In this document: in pieces, positions 27,380-35,917 of the stretch
Layout of the letters: each line of letters begins with the position of its first letter
How positions within the stretch are numbered: position 1 is the first letter of the stretch
Source: Streptomyces sp. ITFR-21
GTDB lineage: Bacteria > Actinomycetota > Actinomycetes > Streptomycetales > Streptomycetaceae
Direction of reading: 5' to 3'
Length of the DNA stretch: 64,000 nt
NCBI RefSeq assembly: GCF_031844685.1
Contig: NZ_CP134605.1
Span: forward strand, 2,686,001 to 2,750,000
Translations under genes and position numbers: made by a program
Notes under the pieces: generated by a model
Seen by the model: only the letters and a program-made list of their open reading frames with translations
What the model was told of the DNA's origin: nothing
Database searches by the model: none

Positions 27380-27820
27380 ATGGCAGAGGGCGATGCGCTT
27401 TCCACCCACGTCTTCGGCGTGCAGCTCGGCGGCTACCTGGTGGAGTCGATCCAGGAGATCAGCGGCCTGACCGTCGAGGAGGAGGTCGTCGAGGTCCGGC
27501 AGGTCAGCGCCGAGGGCAAGCAGATCATCCGCAAGCAGCCCGGCGCCCGGCAGGCCGGCGAGGTCACGATCACCCGCGGACTCGACAAGAGCAGCGAGTT
27601 CACCAAGTGGATCAAGGAGACCCTGAACAAGGGCGCCGTCGACTCCGCCCGGCAGAACCTGACCATCGAGATCAAGGACTCCACGGGCGACACCGTCCGG
27701 CGCATCCAGCTGATGCAGGGCTGGGCCTCCAAGTGGGAGGGGCCCTCGCTCAAAGCCGGTGAGTCCTCCCCGGCCACCGAGTCCGTCACGATCGTGTTCG
27801 AGGAGATCGTCGTCGAATGA
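27380..27820 (+). CDS. CIS inner tube protein (Cis1-like, gp19 family)
   Basis: 146 residues, GDALSTHVFGVQLGGYLVESIQEISGLTVEEEVVEVRQ, then KQIIRKQPGARQAGEVTITRGLDKSSEFTKWI. Matches the phage T4 gp19-like tail tube family, full length. Hexameric rings of it form the inner tube. Its stop overlaps the next gene by 4 bases (ATGA). Confidence 0.95.
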   Translation: MAEGDALSTHVFGVQLGGYLVESIQEISGLTVEEEVVEVRQVSAEGKQIIRKQPGARQAGEVTITRGLDKSSEFTKWIKETLNKGAVDSARQNLTIEIKDSTGDTVRRIQLMQGWASKWEGPSLKAGESSPATESVTIVFEEIVVE

Positions 27821-28308
27821 GGCGCCGTACAGTGACCGCGGGCAGCCTGGAGGAGATCCTGGAGGCGACCGAGCCGGGCCCGGCCCCCGAACAGCCGCGG
27901 CCCCCGGCCGCCCGCCCCGCGACGGCCGACGCCCACGGGCTGCGCACCGAGTTCGCGTTCGAACTGCCGCGCGGGTACGTGGACGAGGCGGGCACGCTGC
28001 ACCGGCACGGGACGATGCGGCTGGCGACCGCCCGCGACGAGCTGCGCCCGCAGATCGACCTGCGGGTCAAGGAGAACCCGGCCTACCTGAGCGTGGTGCT
28101 GCTGAGCCAGGTCATCACCCGGCTCGGCACCGTCACCGACGTGCACGCGGGGGTCGTGGAGCGGATGTACGCCACCGACGTGGCCTTCCTCCAGGACTTC
28201 TACCGCCGGATCAACAGCGAGGGGCACACCCGCGCCGCGGTGACCTGCCCGCACTGCGACGGCGCCTTCGAGGTCGACCTCTCGGGTGGGCGCCTGGGGG
28301 AATCGTGA
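27817..28308 (+). CDS. Putative CIS assembly chaperone (T4 baseplate hub chaperone-like)
   Basis: 163 residues. A disordered N-terminus (Pro-rich, 20-45) is followed by LRTEFAFELPRGYVDEAGTLHRHGTMRLATARDELRPQID. Then come LSVVLLSQVITRLG, VVERMYATDVAFLQDFYRRIN and a C-terminal CPHC motif that could be half of a zinc site. Proteins of this form are found right after the tube gene in CIS and tail clusters and resemble the gp26/gp51-type assembly chaperones. ATGA coupling on one side and GTGA on the other. Confidence 0.75.
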   Translation: MRRRTVTAGSLEEILEATEPGPAPEQPRPPAARPATADAHGLRTEFAFELPRGYVDEAGTLHRHGTMRLATARDELRPQIDLRVKENPAYLSVVLLSQVITRLGTVTDVHAGVVERMYATDVAFLQDFYRRINSEGHTRAAVTCPHCDGAFEVDLSGGRLGES

Positions 28309-28463
28309 CGTACGCGCTCCCGCGGCTGCGGGAGGAGATCGCGTACATCGCCTACCACTTCCACTGGCAGCGCGAGGAGATCCTCGACCTCACCCACGGC
28401 GAGCGCACGCAGTGGGTGGCCGAGATCGCCCGCATCAACACCCGCGTGAACGAAGGTGGTTGA
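28305..28463 (+). CDS. Small conserved CIS protein (DUF6760-like)
   Basis: 52 residues: VTYALPRLREEIAYIAYHFHWQREEILDLTHGERTQWV. Aromatic- and acid-rich, in the spot where CIS and tail clusters keep a tiny ORF that may be a second reading of the tape-measure chaperone (gpG/gpGT-like logic). GTGA overlap with the chaperone gene. Family name given from memory. Confidence 0.75.
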   Translation: MTYALPRLREEIAYIAYHFHWQREEILDLTHGERTQWVAEIARINTRVNEGG

Positions 28464-28467
28464 CCAC

Positions 28468-31400
28468 ATGGCAAGGCGGGACGTATGGCGCCGGCGAGCC
28501 AAAAGGGCGACCGGCGACGGCGGCACGGGTACGGGGCCGGGCGCGGCGGCCGGAGCGGGCGGGCCGACGGAGGCGCCGCGCGGGGCGGCCGGCTCGGGCT
28601 CCGGCCCCAGCCCCGCGGGCGGGGCCGCGCCCGGCCCCGTGCCCGCGGCCGCCTCCGTGCCCGCGGACTGGGACGGCGGGTGGCGCCGGACGCCGCCGCC
28701 GCGGCTGACGCTGGCCACGGCCCGCGACCGGCTCGGCGTGAGCGACGGCCTCGCCTTCCGCGCGGGCCTCGCGTCCTGGCGGAACCCGTCCTTCGACACG
28801 GGCCTCGGCCACGCGCTGCTGCCCTCCGCACCCGCCGGCCTGGTCCACGGCGTCACCCGCCCCGCCCCGCCGCGCGCCGCCCGCGACGGCGGCGGCCCGC
28901 TGCTGCTGCGGGCGGTGCGCACGGCCCCGGCGCACGACGCCCCGGACGCCGCCGGGAGCGGGCCGCCGGCCGGGGCGGAGCCCGGCGGCGGCCGCGCCGC
29001 CCGTACCCCACCGGTCCGTTCGGCGGGGCCGGGCGGGCCGGAGGACACGGCGGCCGGTACGCCGCGCGGACACGGCACTCCGCCCGGCCGCGGGACGGCC
29101 GCCGCGGCCGCCCTCGCGTCCCGCTCCGCACCGCGGCCGCCGGTCCGGGTCAACGCGACGGAGGCCGCCGGCGCCCGGCGCCCTGCGGCCGGCGCGGACC
29201 TTCCGGTGGTGCGGAGGATCGCCGCGGTGCCACCCGCCGCGGGCGCCACGACCCCGACCCGCGTGCCGGGGGCACCGGAGCCCCGGGGCGACGGTGCCGC
29301 GCCCGTACGTCCCCGCCCGCTGGGCCCCCCGCTGACCGTCGCCCGCGCGACGTCCGGCCCGGTACGGCGGATCCCGGCCCTGCGCGCCGCCACGACGGCG
29401 CCCACGCCCGCGCCGGAGGCGGCGGCCGCGCCGCCCGCCGGGGACCGTGGGCGACCGGGCGGCGGCCGGACGACCTTGGGCGCGCCCTTGGCCGAACTCC
29501 CCTCCACCGCGACGCCGCTGCCGCCCGGCGGACCGCGGCCGCCCCGCCCGCCGACCGGGTCGGGGCACGCGGCAGGACCGGCCCTGCCCGTCGTACGGGA
29601 CCGGACGGACGCGCCCGGCCCCGGGCCGGCGGGCGCGCGCCCGCCCGCGCCCTCCCCCCGGCCGGCCCCCACCCGCGGTGACCTCGGCGCACCCCTGCCG
29701 GCGGTACAGCGCCGGACAGACACGGCCGACCCCGAGCCGACCACGACCGGCGCGCTCCCGACCCCCGACCCAACCGGGACCACCACCCGCGGCACCCTCG
29801 GCACACCCCCACCGGCCGCACAACGACAAACGGACGCCCCCGAAACCCGGCCGACCCCGGCAACCCCCACCCGCGGCAACCTCGGCACACCCCCACCGGT
29901 CGTACGCCGCCGGACAAACACGGCCGACCCCGAGCCGACCACGACCGGCGCGCTCCCGACCCCCGACCCAACCGGGACCACCACCCGCGGCACCCTCGGC
30001 ACACCCCCACCGGCCGCACAACGACAAACGGACGCCCCCGAAACCCGGCCGACCCCGGCAACCCCCACCCGCGGCAACCTCGGCACACCCCCACCGGTCG
30101 TACGCCGCCGGACAGACACGGCCGACCCCGAGCCGACCACGACCGGCGCGCTCCCGACCCCCGACCCGACCCTCGGCCGCCGCGGGACGCCGCTGCCCGC
30201 CCTGCAGCGCCGAGCGGACGCCCCCGGGCCCGATCCCGCCGCGTCAAGCGCGCTCCCGGCCCGCGGCGTCGGCGCGGCACTCCCGCCGGTCGTGCAGCGC
30301 CGAGCGGACACCGCGGAACCCGGGCCCGCCGCCGCGGGCGCGCCCCCGGCCGCCCGCCGGCCGGCCGGCGCCGGGGTCCGCGCCCGAGGCGGTCTGGGGG
30401 CGCCGCTGCCGGCGCTGCCGCCGACCGCAGGCGGGCGCCGCGAGGGCGACTCCGGGCAGCGTCCGGCCGTGCGTCCGGCCGGTCCGCAACCCCGTTCCGG
30501 GAGCGGCGCGAGCACCGCGCCGCTGCTGGGCGCGGCGGGCGGCGGCGGGCCGGGCCCGGTCGCCCATCCCCGCACGGCCGGCGCGGCTTCCGCTCCGCCG
30601 CCGGGCAGCGCGCGGGCCGACGCCCCTCCGCCGGTGCGGCGCGGCGGCCCGCCGGCCGCGGGACCCGTACCGGCCGCCGCCCCCGTAGCGCGCGTGACCC
30701 CGGCCGGGCCCCCGCCGGGTCCGCCCGCTCGGACGGCAGCGGGCGGCGCCGGGACGAACCCGCCGGCCCGCGGCGGTCGTTGGGCGTTGGGACCGGTCGT
30801 CGTCGCCCGCGCCGTCGCGCCCGGCGCCGACGGACGGCCGCGCGCCGTGCGGCCGGCGGGCGCCCTGTCCGCGCCATCGGCGCCCCGCGCCCTCGCGCTG
30901 CTCGCCGCGCGCCCGCTCGGCGTCCGCACCCGGGCGCCCGAGGGGGCCGCGGCGCCCCCGGACGCCGCCCGGCCTCCCGTCGTGGCCGCGGCCTGGAGCC
31001 GCGAACCGGCTGCCGTACCGGACCCGCGGCACGCCGCCGCGACCGGTCCGGCCGCCGGCCGCTCCCTCGCGCCGGACCCGCGCCGCTCCCCCGCGCCGGA
31101 CCCGCGCCGCTCCCCCGCGCCGGACCCGCGCCGCTCCCCCGCGGCCCACCCCGTCCGCCCGCGCCCGCCCGCGCCCGTTCCCGTCGTACGCCCCGACGCC
31201 CCCGGCCGGCGAACCGCCGCCGCGGGCGCGCCCGTACGCCCGTACGCGCTGCCGGTGTCCGACCCGAACGCGTTCCCGCTCCGGGGCCGTCCGCCGGTGC
31301 CGCCCGCGTCCTCCGCGCCGCCCGTGCCCGTGGTCCGCGCGGGCCGCGCCACCGCGCCGCCGCGGCGCGCCGGCGGTCCGGCCGGGCCGGCCGTCCAGCG

Positions 31401-31656
31401 GGAGGTGTCCGGCGGTACCCCCGCCGTACCGGCCGGAGTACCGGTCAGGGCGGTGCCCGTGCAGCCGCGGTCCGCCGCTCCGCCGCCCGCCGGGGGAAGG
31501 GCGGCGCCGGACCGGGCCGCGGCCTCCGCCCCGGAGCCCGGGACCGACCTGGACGACCTGGCGCGGCGGTTGCTGGAGCCGATGTCCCGGCTGCTGCGCG
31601 CCGACCTGCGCCGCGGCCGGGAACGTACCGGCCGCCCGTACGACGGACGCCGCTGA
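28468..31656 (+). CDS. Large Pro/Ala/Arg-rich repetitive protein of the CIS cluster
   Basis: 1062 residues from ATG at 28468 (GTG at 28456 is an alternative overlapping the previous stop). Residues about 60-120 (PRLTLATARDRLGVSDGLAFRAGLASWRNPSFDTGLGHALLPSAP) look folded. Almost everything after is low-complexity Pro/Ala/Gly/Arg with recurring LGTPPPxVQRxTD-like motifs, two exact 66-residue tandem copies, and a triple APDPRRSP repeat near 870. The C-terminal 30 residues (DLDDLARRLLEPMSRLLRADLRRGRERTGRPYDGR) form a conserved-looking amphipathic helix. I do not recognise the family. It occupies the place where a tape-measure or cargo protein could lie, and no other tape-measure candidate is visible. 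Confidence 0.75.
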   Translation: MARRDVWRRRAKRATGDGGTGTGPGAAAGAGGPTEAPRGAAGSGSGPSPAGGAAPGPVPAAASVPADWDGGWRRTPPPRLTLATARDRLGVSDGLAFRAGLASWRNPSFDTGLGHALLPSAPAGLVHGVTRPAPPRAARDGGGPLLLRAVRTAPAHDAPDAAGSGPPAGAEPGGGRAARTPPVRSAGPGGPEDTAAGTPRGHGTPPGRGTAAAAALASRSAPRPPVRVNATEAAGARRPAAGADLPVVRRIAAVPPAAGATTPTRVPGAPEPRGDGAAPVRPRPLGPPLTVARATSGPVRRIPALRAATTAPTPAPEAAAAPPAGDRGRPGGGRTTLGAPLAELPSTATPLPPGGPRPPRPPTGSGHAAGPALPVVRDRTDAPGPGPAGARPPAPSPRPAPTRGDLGAPLPAVQRRTDTADPEPTTTGALPTPDPTGTTTRGTLGTPPPAAQRQTDAPETRPTPATPTRGNLGTPPPVVRRRTNTADPEPTTTGALPTPDPTGTTTRGTLGTPPPAAQRQTDAPETRPTPATPTRGNLGTPPPVVRRRTDTADPEPTTTGALPTPDPTLGRRGTPLPALQRRADAPGPDPAASSALPARGVGAALPPVVQRRADTAEPGPAAAGAPPAARRPAGAGVRARGGLGAPLPALPPTAGGRREGDSGQRPAVRPAGPQPRSGSGASTAPLLGAAGGGGPGPVAHPRTAGAASAPPPGSARADAPPPVRRGGPPAAGPVPAAAPVARVTPAGPPPGPPARTAAGGAGTNPPARGGRWALGPVVVARAVAPGADGRPRAVRPAGALSAPSAPRALALLAARPLGVRTRAPEGAAAPPDAARPPVVAAAWSREPAAVPDPRHAAATGPAAGRSLAPDPRRSPAPDPRRSPAPDPRRSPAAHPVRPRPPAPVPVVRPDAPGRRTAAAGAPVRPYALPVSDPNAFPLRGRPPVPPASSAPPVPVVRAGRATAPPRRAGGPAGPAVQREVSGGTPAVPAGVPVRAVPVQPRSAAPPPAGGRAAPDRAAASAPEPGTDLDDLARRLLEPMSRLLRADLRRGRERTGRPYDGRR
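29721..30167. repeat. 198-bp tandem repeat, 2.25 copies, in frame
   Basis: Units begin at 29721, 29919 and 30117 (each at CACGGCCGAC), spacing exactly 198 bp = 66 codons. The first two units are nearly identical, and the third breaks off after about 50 bases. Near-identity at synonymous sites implies a recent duplication inside the Pro-rich gene. Such DNA is prone to recombination and to assembly collapse. Confidence 0.9.
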
Positions 31657-31791
31657 GGACACCGCCGAGGACGCCGCGGACGCGGAAGGCACCGAGGACG
31701 CCGCGGACGCCGGGAACAGCAGGAGCGCCGAGACCGCCGAGACCGCCGAGACCATCGAGACCGCAGAGGACACCGAACGGATGGCCAACCG
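31657..31791. other. Gap with GAGGACGCCGCGGAC / GCCGAGACC repeats
   Basis: 135 bp between the Pro-rich gene and the second tube gene. It is purine-skewed with short repeats. In the +1 frame it reads as an acidic stretch (DTAEDAADAEGTEDAADAG, then AETAETAETIETAEDTER) whose stop overlaps the next ATG as ATGA. It could be an alternative C-terminus of the Pro-rich protein reached by frameshift, or simply non-coding. Confidence 0.4.
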
Positions 31792-32217
31792 ATGACGGAC
31801 AACATCTTCGCCACGAGCGTGTTCTTCCGGCTCGCGATCGGCGGCAACGACCTGGGTGCCTTCCACACCTGCTCCGGCATGGGCGCCGAGGTGGAGCTGG
31901 AGAGCTACGCCGAGGGCGGCAACAACGGCTTCACCTGGCAGCTGCCCGGCCGGGTCACCTGGTCGAACATCACGCTGACCCGGCCGGTCACCGCCGACAC
32001 GGCGAAGATCGGGCGCTGGCTCGACGAGACGCTGCGGCGGGTGGAGCCCAAGGACGGCGAGATCGTGGCGCTGAAGCCCGACCTGACCCGGATCATCAGC
32101 TGGCAGGTGCTCGGCATCGTGCCGGTGCGCTGGCAGGGGCCGTCCTTCGACCCGTCCTCCTCGCAGCCCGCGGTGGAGACGCTGGAGATCGCCCACGGGG
32201 GGCTGCGCCCCTCCTGA
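31792..32217 (+). CDS. Second tube-like protein / tube initiator (gp19 family)
   Basis: 141 residues, MTDNIFATSVFFRLAIGGNDLGAFHTCSGMGAEVELESYAEGGNNGFTWQLPGRVTWSNITLTRPV, the gp19-like fold with a longer beta-hairpin region than the main tube protein. In CIS particles a second copy of this family usually forms the first ring joining tube and spike (Cis5-like or Cis1b). Confidence 0.9.
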   Translation: MTDNIFATSVFFRLAIGGNDLGAFHTCSGMGAEVELESYAEGGNNGFTWQLPGRVTWSNITLTRPVTADTAKIGRWLDETLRRVEPKDGEIVALKPDLTRIISWQVLGIVPVRWQGPSFDPSSSQPAVETLEIAHGGLRPS

Positions 32218-32252
32218 GACCCGCCGCCCCCGGCACCCCGGCACCCGTCCGG

Positions 32253-32350
32253 CCGACCGACTGACCGACCGACCGACCGACCGACCGACCGACCGACCGA
32301 CTGACCGACCGACCGACCGACCGACCGACCGACTGACCGACTGACCGACA
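32253..32350. repeat. CCGA tetranucleotide microsatellite
   Basis: About 24 copies of CCGA, with regular CTGA interruptions, between the second tube gene and the LysM gene. It contains no stop-free gene-like frame of interest and lies immediately upstream of the LysM gene's leader (start 32392). Confidence 0.92.
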
Positions 32351-32391
32351 GTCGACCACGCCACGATCCGTACGGAAGGAGCCCCCAGGAC

Positions 32392-33114
32392 ATGTCCTCC
32401 GCGGTCCGCACCAGCCGGGCACGGGCCCAGCTGACGCTGAAGGAGCCCCCGGCGTCGGTCGGGGCCAGGCCCGGCGGCACGATCGAGCAGCTCGACCTCC
32501 AGTTCAACCCGACCACGCTCCAGTTGCGCAAGACCACCGAGTGGCGGCGCAGCCCGTCGCGGATGGCCGGGGAGTCGGCGCTGCCCGAGTTCGTCGGCAG
32601 CGGGCCGCGGGAGCTGAGCCTGGAGGTCTTCCTTGACGCGACCTCGACCCACGACAACTCGGTCGAGCGGGCGGTGGAAAAGTTGATGAAGGCGTGCGTG
32701 CCGACCCCGGCCAGCCTGGGGCGGAAGAAGCCGGCGAGCCCGTGGGTGCGGTTCGAGTGGGGTACGGCCCGCAGCACCGCGTTCGACGGGGTGCTGTCGA
32801 GCCTGTCGGTGACGTACACGCTCTTCGACGTGGACGGCACACCGCTGCGGGCGACGTGCTCGCTGACGGTGGAGGAGGCGAGCGTCGACCCGCCGGGCCA
32901 GAACCCGACCTCCGGCGCGCGCACCGCCCGCAGCACGCACACCGTGGTGGCCGGGGACAGCCTGGCGCTGCTGGCCTGGCGGGAGTACGGCGACGCGACG
33001 GCCTGGCGGACGATCGCGGAGGCGAACGGGATCGACGACCCGATGGCCCTGGCGCCCGGCACCGAACTGGTGGTGCCGGCACTGGGGGACGCGGGCGCCG
33101 AGGAGGAGCGGTGA
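32392..33114 (+). CDS. CIS baseplate protein with LysM domain (Cis7-like)
   Basis: 240 residues. N-terminal tube-interacting domain (LDLQFNPTTLQLRKTTEWRRSP, LSLEVFLDATSTHDNSVERAVEKLM, WGTARSTAFDGVLSSLSVTYTLFDVDGTPLRA). C-terminal LysM (HTVVAGDSLALLAWREYGDATAWRTIAEANGIDDPMALAPGTELVVP). This two-domain shape equals phage gp53-like proteins that fasten the spike to the tube. GGAAGGAG ribosome-binding site. Stop overlaps the spike gene (GTGA). Confidence 0.93.
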   Translation: MSSAVRTSRARAQLTLKEPPASVGARPGGTIEQLDLQFNPTTLQLRKTTEWRRSPSRMAGESALPEFVGSGPRELSLEVFLDATSTHDNSVERAVEKLMKACVPTPASLGRKKPASPWVRFEWGTARSTAFDGVLSSLSVTYTLFDVDGTPLRATCSLTVEEASVDPPGQNPTSGARTARSTHTVVAGDSLALLAWREYGDATAWRTIAEANGIDDPMALAPGTELVVPALGDAGAEEER

Positions 33115-34937
33115 GCACGCCGGAGGCGCGCGGCGGCCGGTCGTTCGCGGCGGACCCCGTCGTGGAGGCGCCCGGCGAACTGCCGCCGGCCTGGGCGGCG
33201 CAGCTGGTCAGCTGCGTGGTGGACGAGAACGTGGGCCTGCCGGACACGGCGCTGCTCACCTACCGCGATCCCGACAACGAGTTCCTGGCGTCCACCGGCA
33301 TCACCTTGGGCACGGTGCTGCGGGTGTCGGTGGTGACGGCCGGCGGGCGGGCCCGCGAGCGGCTGTTCAACGGCGAGGTGACGGCGGTGGAGATCGACCG
33401 GGACAGCACGGGCTCGTTCACGGTGTTGCGGGCGTACTCCCGGGCGCACCGGTTGCAGCGCGGCCGCAAGGTGGTGGCGTACCGGAACATGACGGCCGCC
33501 GCCATCGTCCGCAAGGTCGCCGCCGGGGCGGGTCTGACCTGCGGGAAGGTGGAGGCGTCGGCGGTCACGTACGGGCAGCTGTCACAGGCCAACGTCTCCG
33601 ACTGGGACTTCCTGCAGTACCTGGCCGGCGAGAACGGCGCGCAGGTGCGGGTCGACGACCAGGGCCTGCTGCAGTTCACCCGGCCCGAGCGGGCGGCGGG
33701 CGCACCCGCGCCGTCCACCCCGGCCACGCAGAGCCCGATGGTGCTGGAGTACGGGCGCAACCTGCTGGCGCTGCGGGCCGCGCTGTCGGGCGCGGACGGC
33801 GCGGGCACGGTCGAGGTGCGCGGCTGGGACGTCACCACCAGGACCCCGCTGGTGGCCCGGCACCCGTCGGTGACCAGCGAGACGGTGCTGCCCGGACTCG
33901 ACCCGGCGTCCGGCGCCCGGTTCGGGCCGTCGGCGAAGCTGACGGTGACGGACACCCCGTACCGCACGCAGGCCGAGACCGCGGCGGCGGCGGACTCCAT
34001 CGCCGCCCAGGTCAGCGCCGGTTTCGCGGAGTTGGAGGCGGTGGCCGAGGGCAACCCGCGGCTGCGGGCGGGGCGGCCGGTCGCGCTCGGCAACGTGGGG
34101 AAGGCGTTCTCCGGCCGGTACACCGCGACGGCGGTGCGGCACAGCCTGGAGCCGCACGGCGGCTACCGGACCACGGTGTGGGTCAGCGCCAGCCCGGACC
34201 GGTCGCTGGCGGGCCTGGTCACCGGCGCGAACGCGCCCGGCCGCGGCCCGCGCATGCCGGGGCTGGCGATCGGCGTGGTGACGGACGTGCAGGAGCCGGG
34301 CGGCGCGCAGCAGGGCGGGGTGCGGCTCACGTTCCCCTGGCTGGACGACACGTACGTGACGGACTGGGTGCGGACCGTGCAGTGGGGCGGCAGGGGCGGC
34401 GGCGGTGTGGTGAGCCCCGAGGTCAACGACGAAGTGCTGGTCGGCTTCGAACAGGGTCTGCTGGACAGCCCGTACGTCATCGGCGGCCTCTACAACGGCG
34501 TGGACCACCCGGCGCCGCACGACGTTCCCCTGGTGGACCGCGGCAGCGGCAAGGTCAACCGCCGCTCGCTGGCGTCGCGTTCCGGCCACCGGGTGGAGCT
34601 GCTCGAAGTCCCCGCGCCGGGACCGGCCGGCGTGCGGCTGCGTACCGCGGACGGGCGGCTGGAGGTGCTGCTGCACGACCGCGACCACCGGATCGAGCTG
34701 ACGGTGTACGCGGCCGGCGGCCGGCGACCGCTGTCCTCGGTGCTGCTGGACGGGAGCGGCATCACGCTCGACGCGCGGACCGGCGCGGTCCGGGTGAAGG
34801 GCGGCACCGTGGAGATCGACGCCACCGCGGCGGTCACGGTCGGCGGCCGGTCGGTGAGCGTGACCGGGCAGACGGACGTCACCGTCGACGGCGGACTGCT
34901 GGGGGTGCTGAAGGCGGACCTCATCCGGATCAACTGA
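33111..34937 (+). CDS. VgrG/gp27-gp5-like spike protein (Cis8-like)
   Basis: 608 residues. The N-terminal gp27-like part (LVSCVVDENVGLPDTALLTYRDPDNEFLASTGITLGTVLRVSV, VTAVEIDRDSTGSFTVLRAYSRAHRLQRGRKVVAYRNMTAAAIVRKVAAGAGL) is followed by an OB-fold region (IGVVTDVQEPGGAQQGGVRLTFPWLDDTYVTDWVRTVQ, VNDEVLVGFEQGLLDSPYVIGGLYNG). The C-terminal beta-helix reads GSGITLDARTGAVRVKGGTVEIDATAAVTVGG. Trimers form the spike beneath the tube. Confidence 0.95.
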   Translation: MSTPEARGGRSFAADPVVEAPGELPPAWAAQLVSCVVDENVGLPDTALLTYRDPDNEFLASTGITLGTVLRVSVVTAGGRARERLFNGEVTAVEIDRDSTGSFTVLRAYSRAHRLQRGRKVVAYRNMTAAAIVRKVAAGAGLTCGKVEASAVTYGQLSQANVSDWDFLQYLAGENGAQVRVDDQGLLQFTRPERAAGAPAPSTPATQSPMVLEYGRNLLALRAALSGADGAGTVEVRGWDVTTRTPLVARHPSVTSETVLPGLDPASGARFGPSAKLTVTDTPYRTQAETAAAADSIAAQVSAGFAELEAVAEGNPRLRAGRPVALGNVGKAFSGRYTATAVRHSLEPHGGYRTTVWVSASPDRSLAGLVTGANAPGRGPRMPGLAIGVVTDVQEPGGAQQGGVRLTFPWLDDTYVTDWVRTVQWGGRGGGGVVSPEVNDEVLVGFEQGLLDSPYVIGGLYNGVDHPAPHDVPLVDRGSGKVNRRSLASRSGHRVELLEVPAPGPAGVRLRTADGRLEVLLHDRDHRIELTVYAAGGRRPLSSVLLDGSGITLDARTGAVRVKGGTVEIDATAAVTVGGRSVSVTGQTDVTVDGGLLGVLKADLIRIN

Positions 34938-35183
34938 CGCCCGCCGACCCGTCGACCGCCCGACCACCGACCACCGACCACCGACACCGACCACCGGGCC
35001 GCCACCGCCCACCGACACCGGCACCGACACCGACCACCGACCACCGACACCGACCACCGGGCCGCCACCGCCCACCGACACCGACACCGGCACCGGCACC
35101 GACCACCGAGCCGCCGCCCACCACCGACAGCCGTCCGACACCAGGCCCCCTCGCGGGCCGCGACCTTCCCCCAGGAGCCCGGT
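34938..35183. repeat. CCACCGACA/CCACCGGGC degenerate repeats
   Basis: 246 bp gap dominated by CACCGACAC, CACCGGGCCGCCACCGC and similar words, with one unit of about 64 bp present twice (about 34981 and 35039). T-poor and strand-asymmetric, as in the gaps at 18740 and 32253. The PAAR gene ribosome-binding site follows at its right end. Confidence 0.75.
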
Positions 35184-35498
35184 ATGCCCGCCGCAGCCCG
35201 TATCGGCGACCCCACCAGCCACGCGGGGGTGATCACCGCCCCGCCGCCACCGGTCGCCGCCGTGGTCGCGCGGGTGCTGATCGGCGGGCGGCCCGCCGCG
35301 GTCGAGGGCAGCCTGCACGTGTGCCCGCAGCATCCCGAGCTCGGCCCGCTCAACGTGATCCTGCCGAACCCGGCGGCGCTCACGGCCGGCGCCGTCCTGA
35401 TCGGCGGGCTGCCGGCCGCGCGGATGCGGGACACCACGGCGTGCACCGCGACCGTGGCCCTGGGCGCGGTGAACGTCCTGATCGGGGGCCCGTTGTGA
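35184..35498 (+). CDS. PAAR-domain spike tip (Cis10-like)
   Basis: 104 residues, MPAAARIGDPTSHAGVITAPPPP with the PAAR core, GRPAAVEGSLHVCPQHPELGPLNVILPNPAALTAGAVLIGGLPAARMRDTTACT. The conserved His and Cys residues (SHAG, HVCPQH, TTACT) would bind the single metal ion at the tip. AGGAG ribosome-binding site. Overlaps the gp25 gene by 4 bases. Confidence 0.94.
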   Translation: MPAAARIGDPTSHAGVITAPPPPVAAVVARVLIGGRPAAVEGSLHVCPQHPELGPLNVILPNPAALTAGAVLIGGLPAARMRDTTACTATVALGAVNVLIGGPL

Positions 35499-35917
35499 GC
35501 GAGCGGTTCATCGGGCGCGGCTGGGCGTTCCCGCTGCGGGTCGGGCCGACCGGCGGGATCGCCATGGTCGAGCGGGAGCGGGAGATCGAGGAGGCGATCC
35601 GGCTGGTGCTCGGCACCGCGCCCGGCGAGCGCCCGATGCGCCCGGAGTTCGGCTGCGGCATCCACGAGTACGTCTTCGCGCCCGGCGACGGCGCCACCGC
35701 GGGGCGGATCGCCCGGCAGGTGCGCGAGGCGCTGGAGCGGTGGGAGCCGCGGATCGGGGTGGACGAGGTGGTGGTGGCCTTCGACGCGGTGGACGCCGGC
35801 ACCCTCTACATCGACGTGCGCTACACCGTCCGCTCCACCAACGACCGGCGCAACCTGGTCTTTCCCTTCTACACGATCCCCTCCGAGGAGGGGGCCGAGG
35901 AAGCCGTGGCGGACTGA
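35495..35917 (+). CDS. gp25-like baseplate protein (Cis9-like)
   Basis: 140 residues, RGWAFPLRVGPTGGIAMVEREREIEEAIRLVLGTAPGERPMRPEFGCGIHEYVF, the gp25/GPW family with the EPR-like core replaced by RPEFG. It links baseplate to sheath and serves as the nucleation point of the sheath. GTGA overlap upstream, TGATG overlap downstream. Confidence 0.94.
   Translation: MSERFIGRGWAFPLRVGPTGGIAMVEREREIEEAIRLVLGTAPGERPMRPEFGCGIHEYVFAPGDGATAGRIARQVREALERWEPRIGVDEVVVAFDAVDAGTLYIDVRYTVRSTNDRRNLVFPFYTIPSEEGAEEAVAD

Noticed and set aside
32253..32350. CCGA repeats as a possible CRISPR or iteron origin
   Set aside because: A simple tetranucleotide repeat with no spacers, no Rep gene and no AT-rich stretch beside it.
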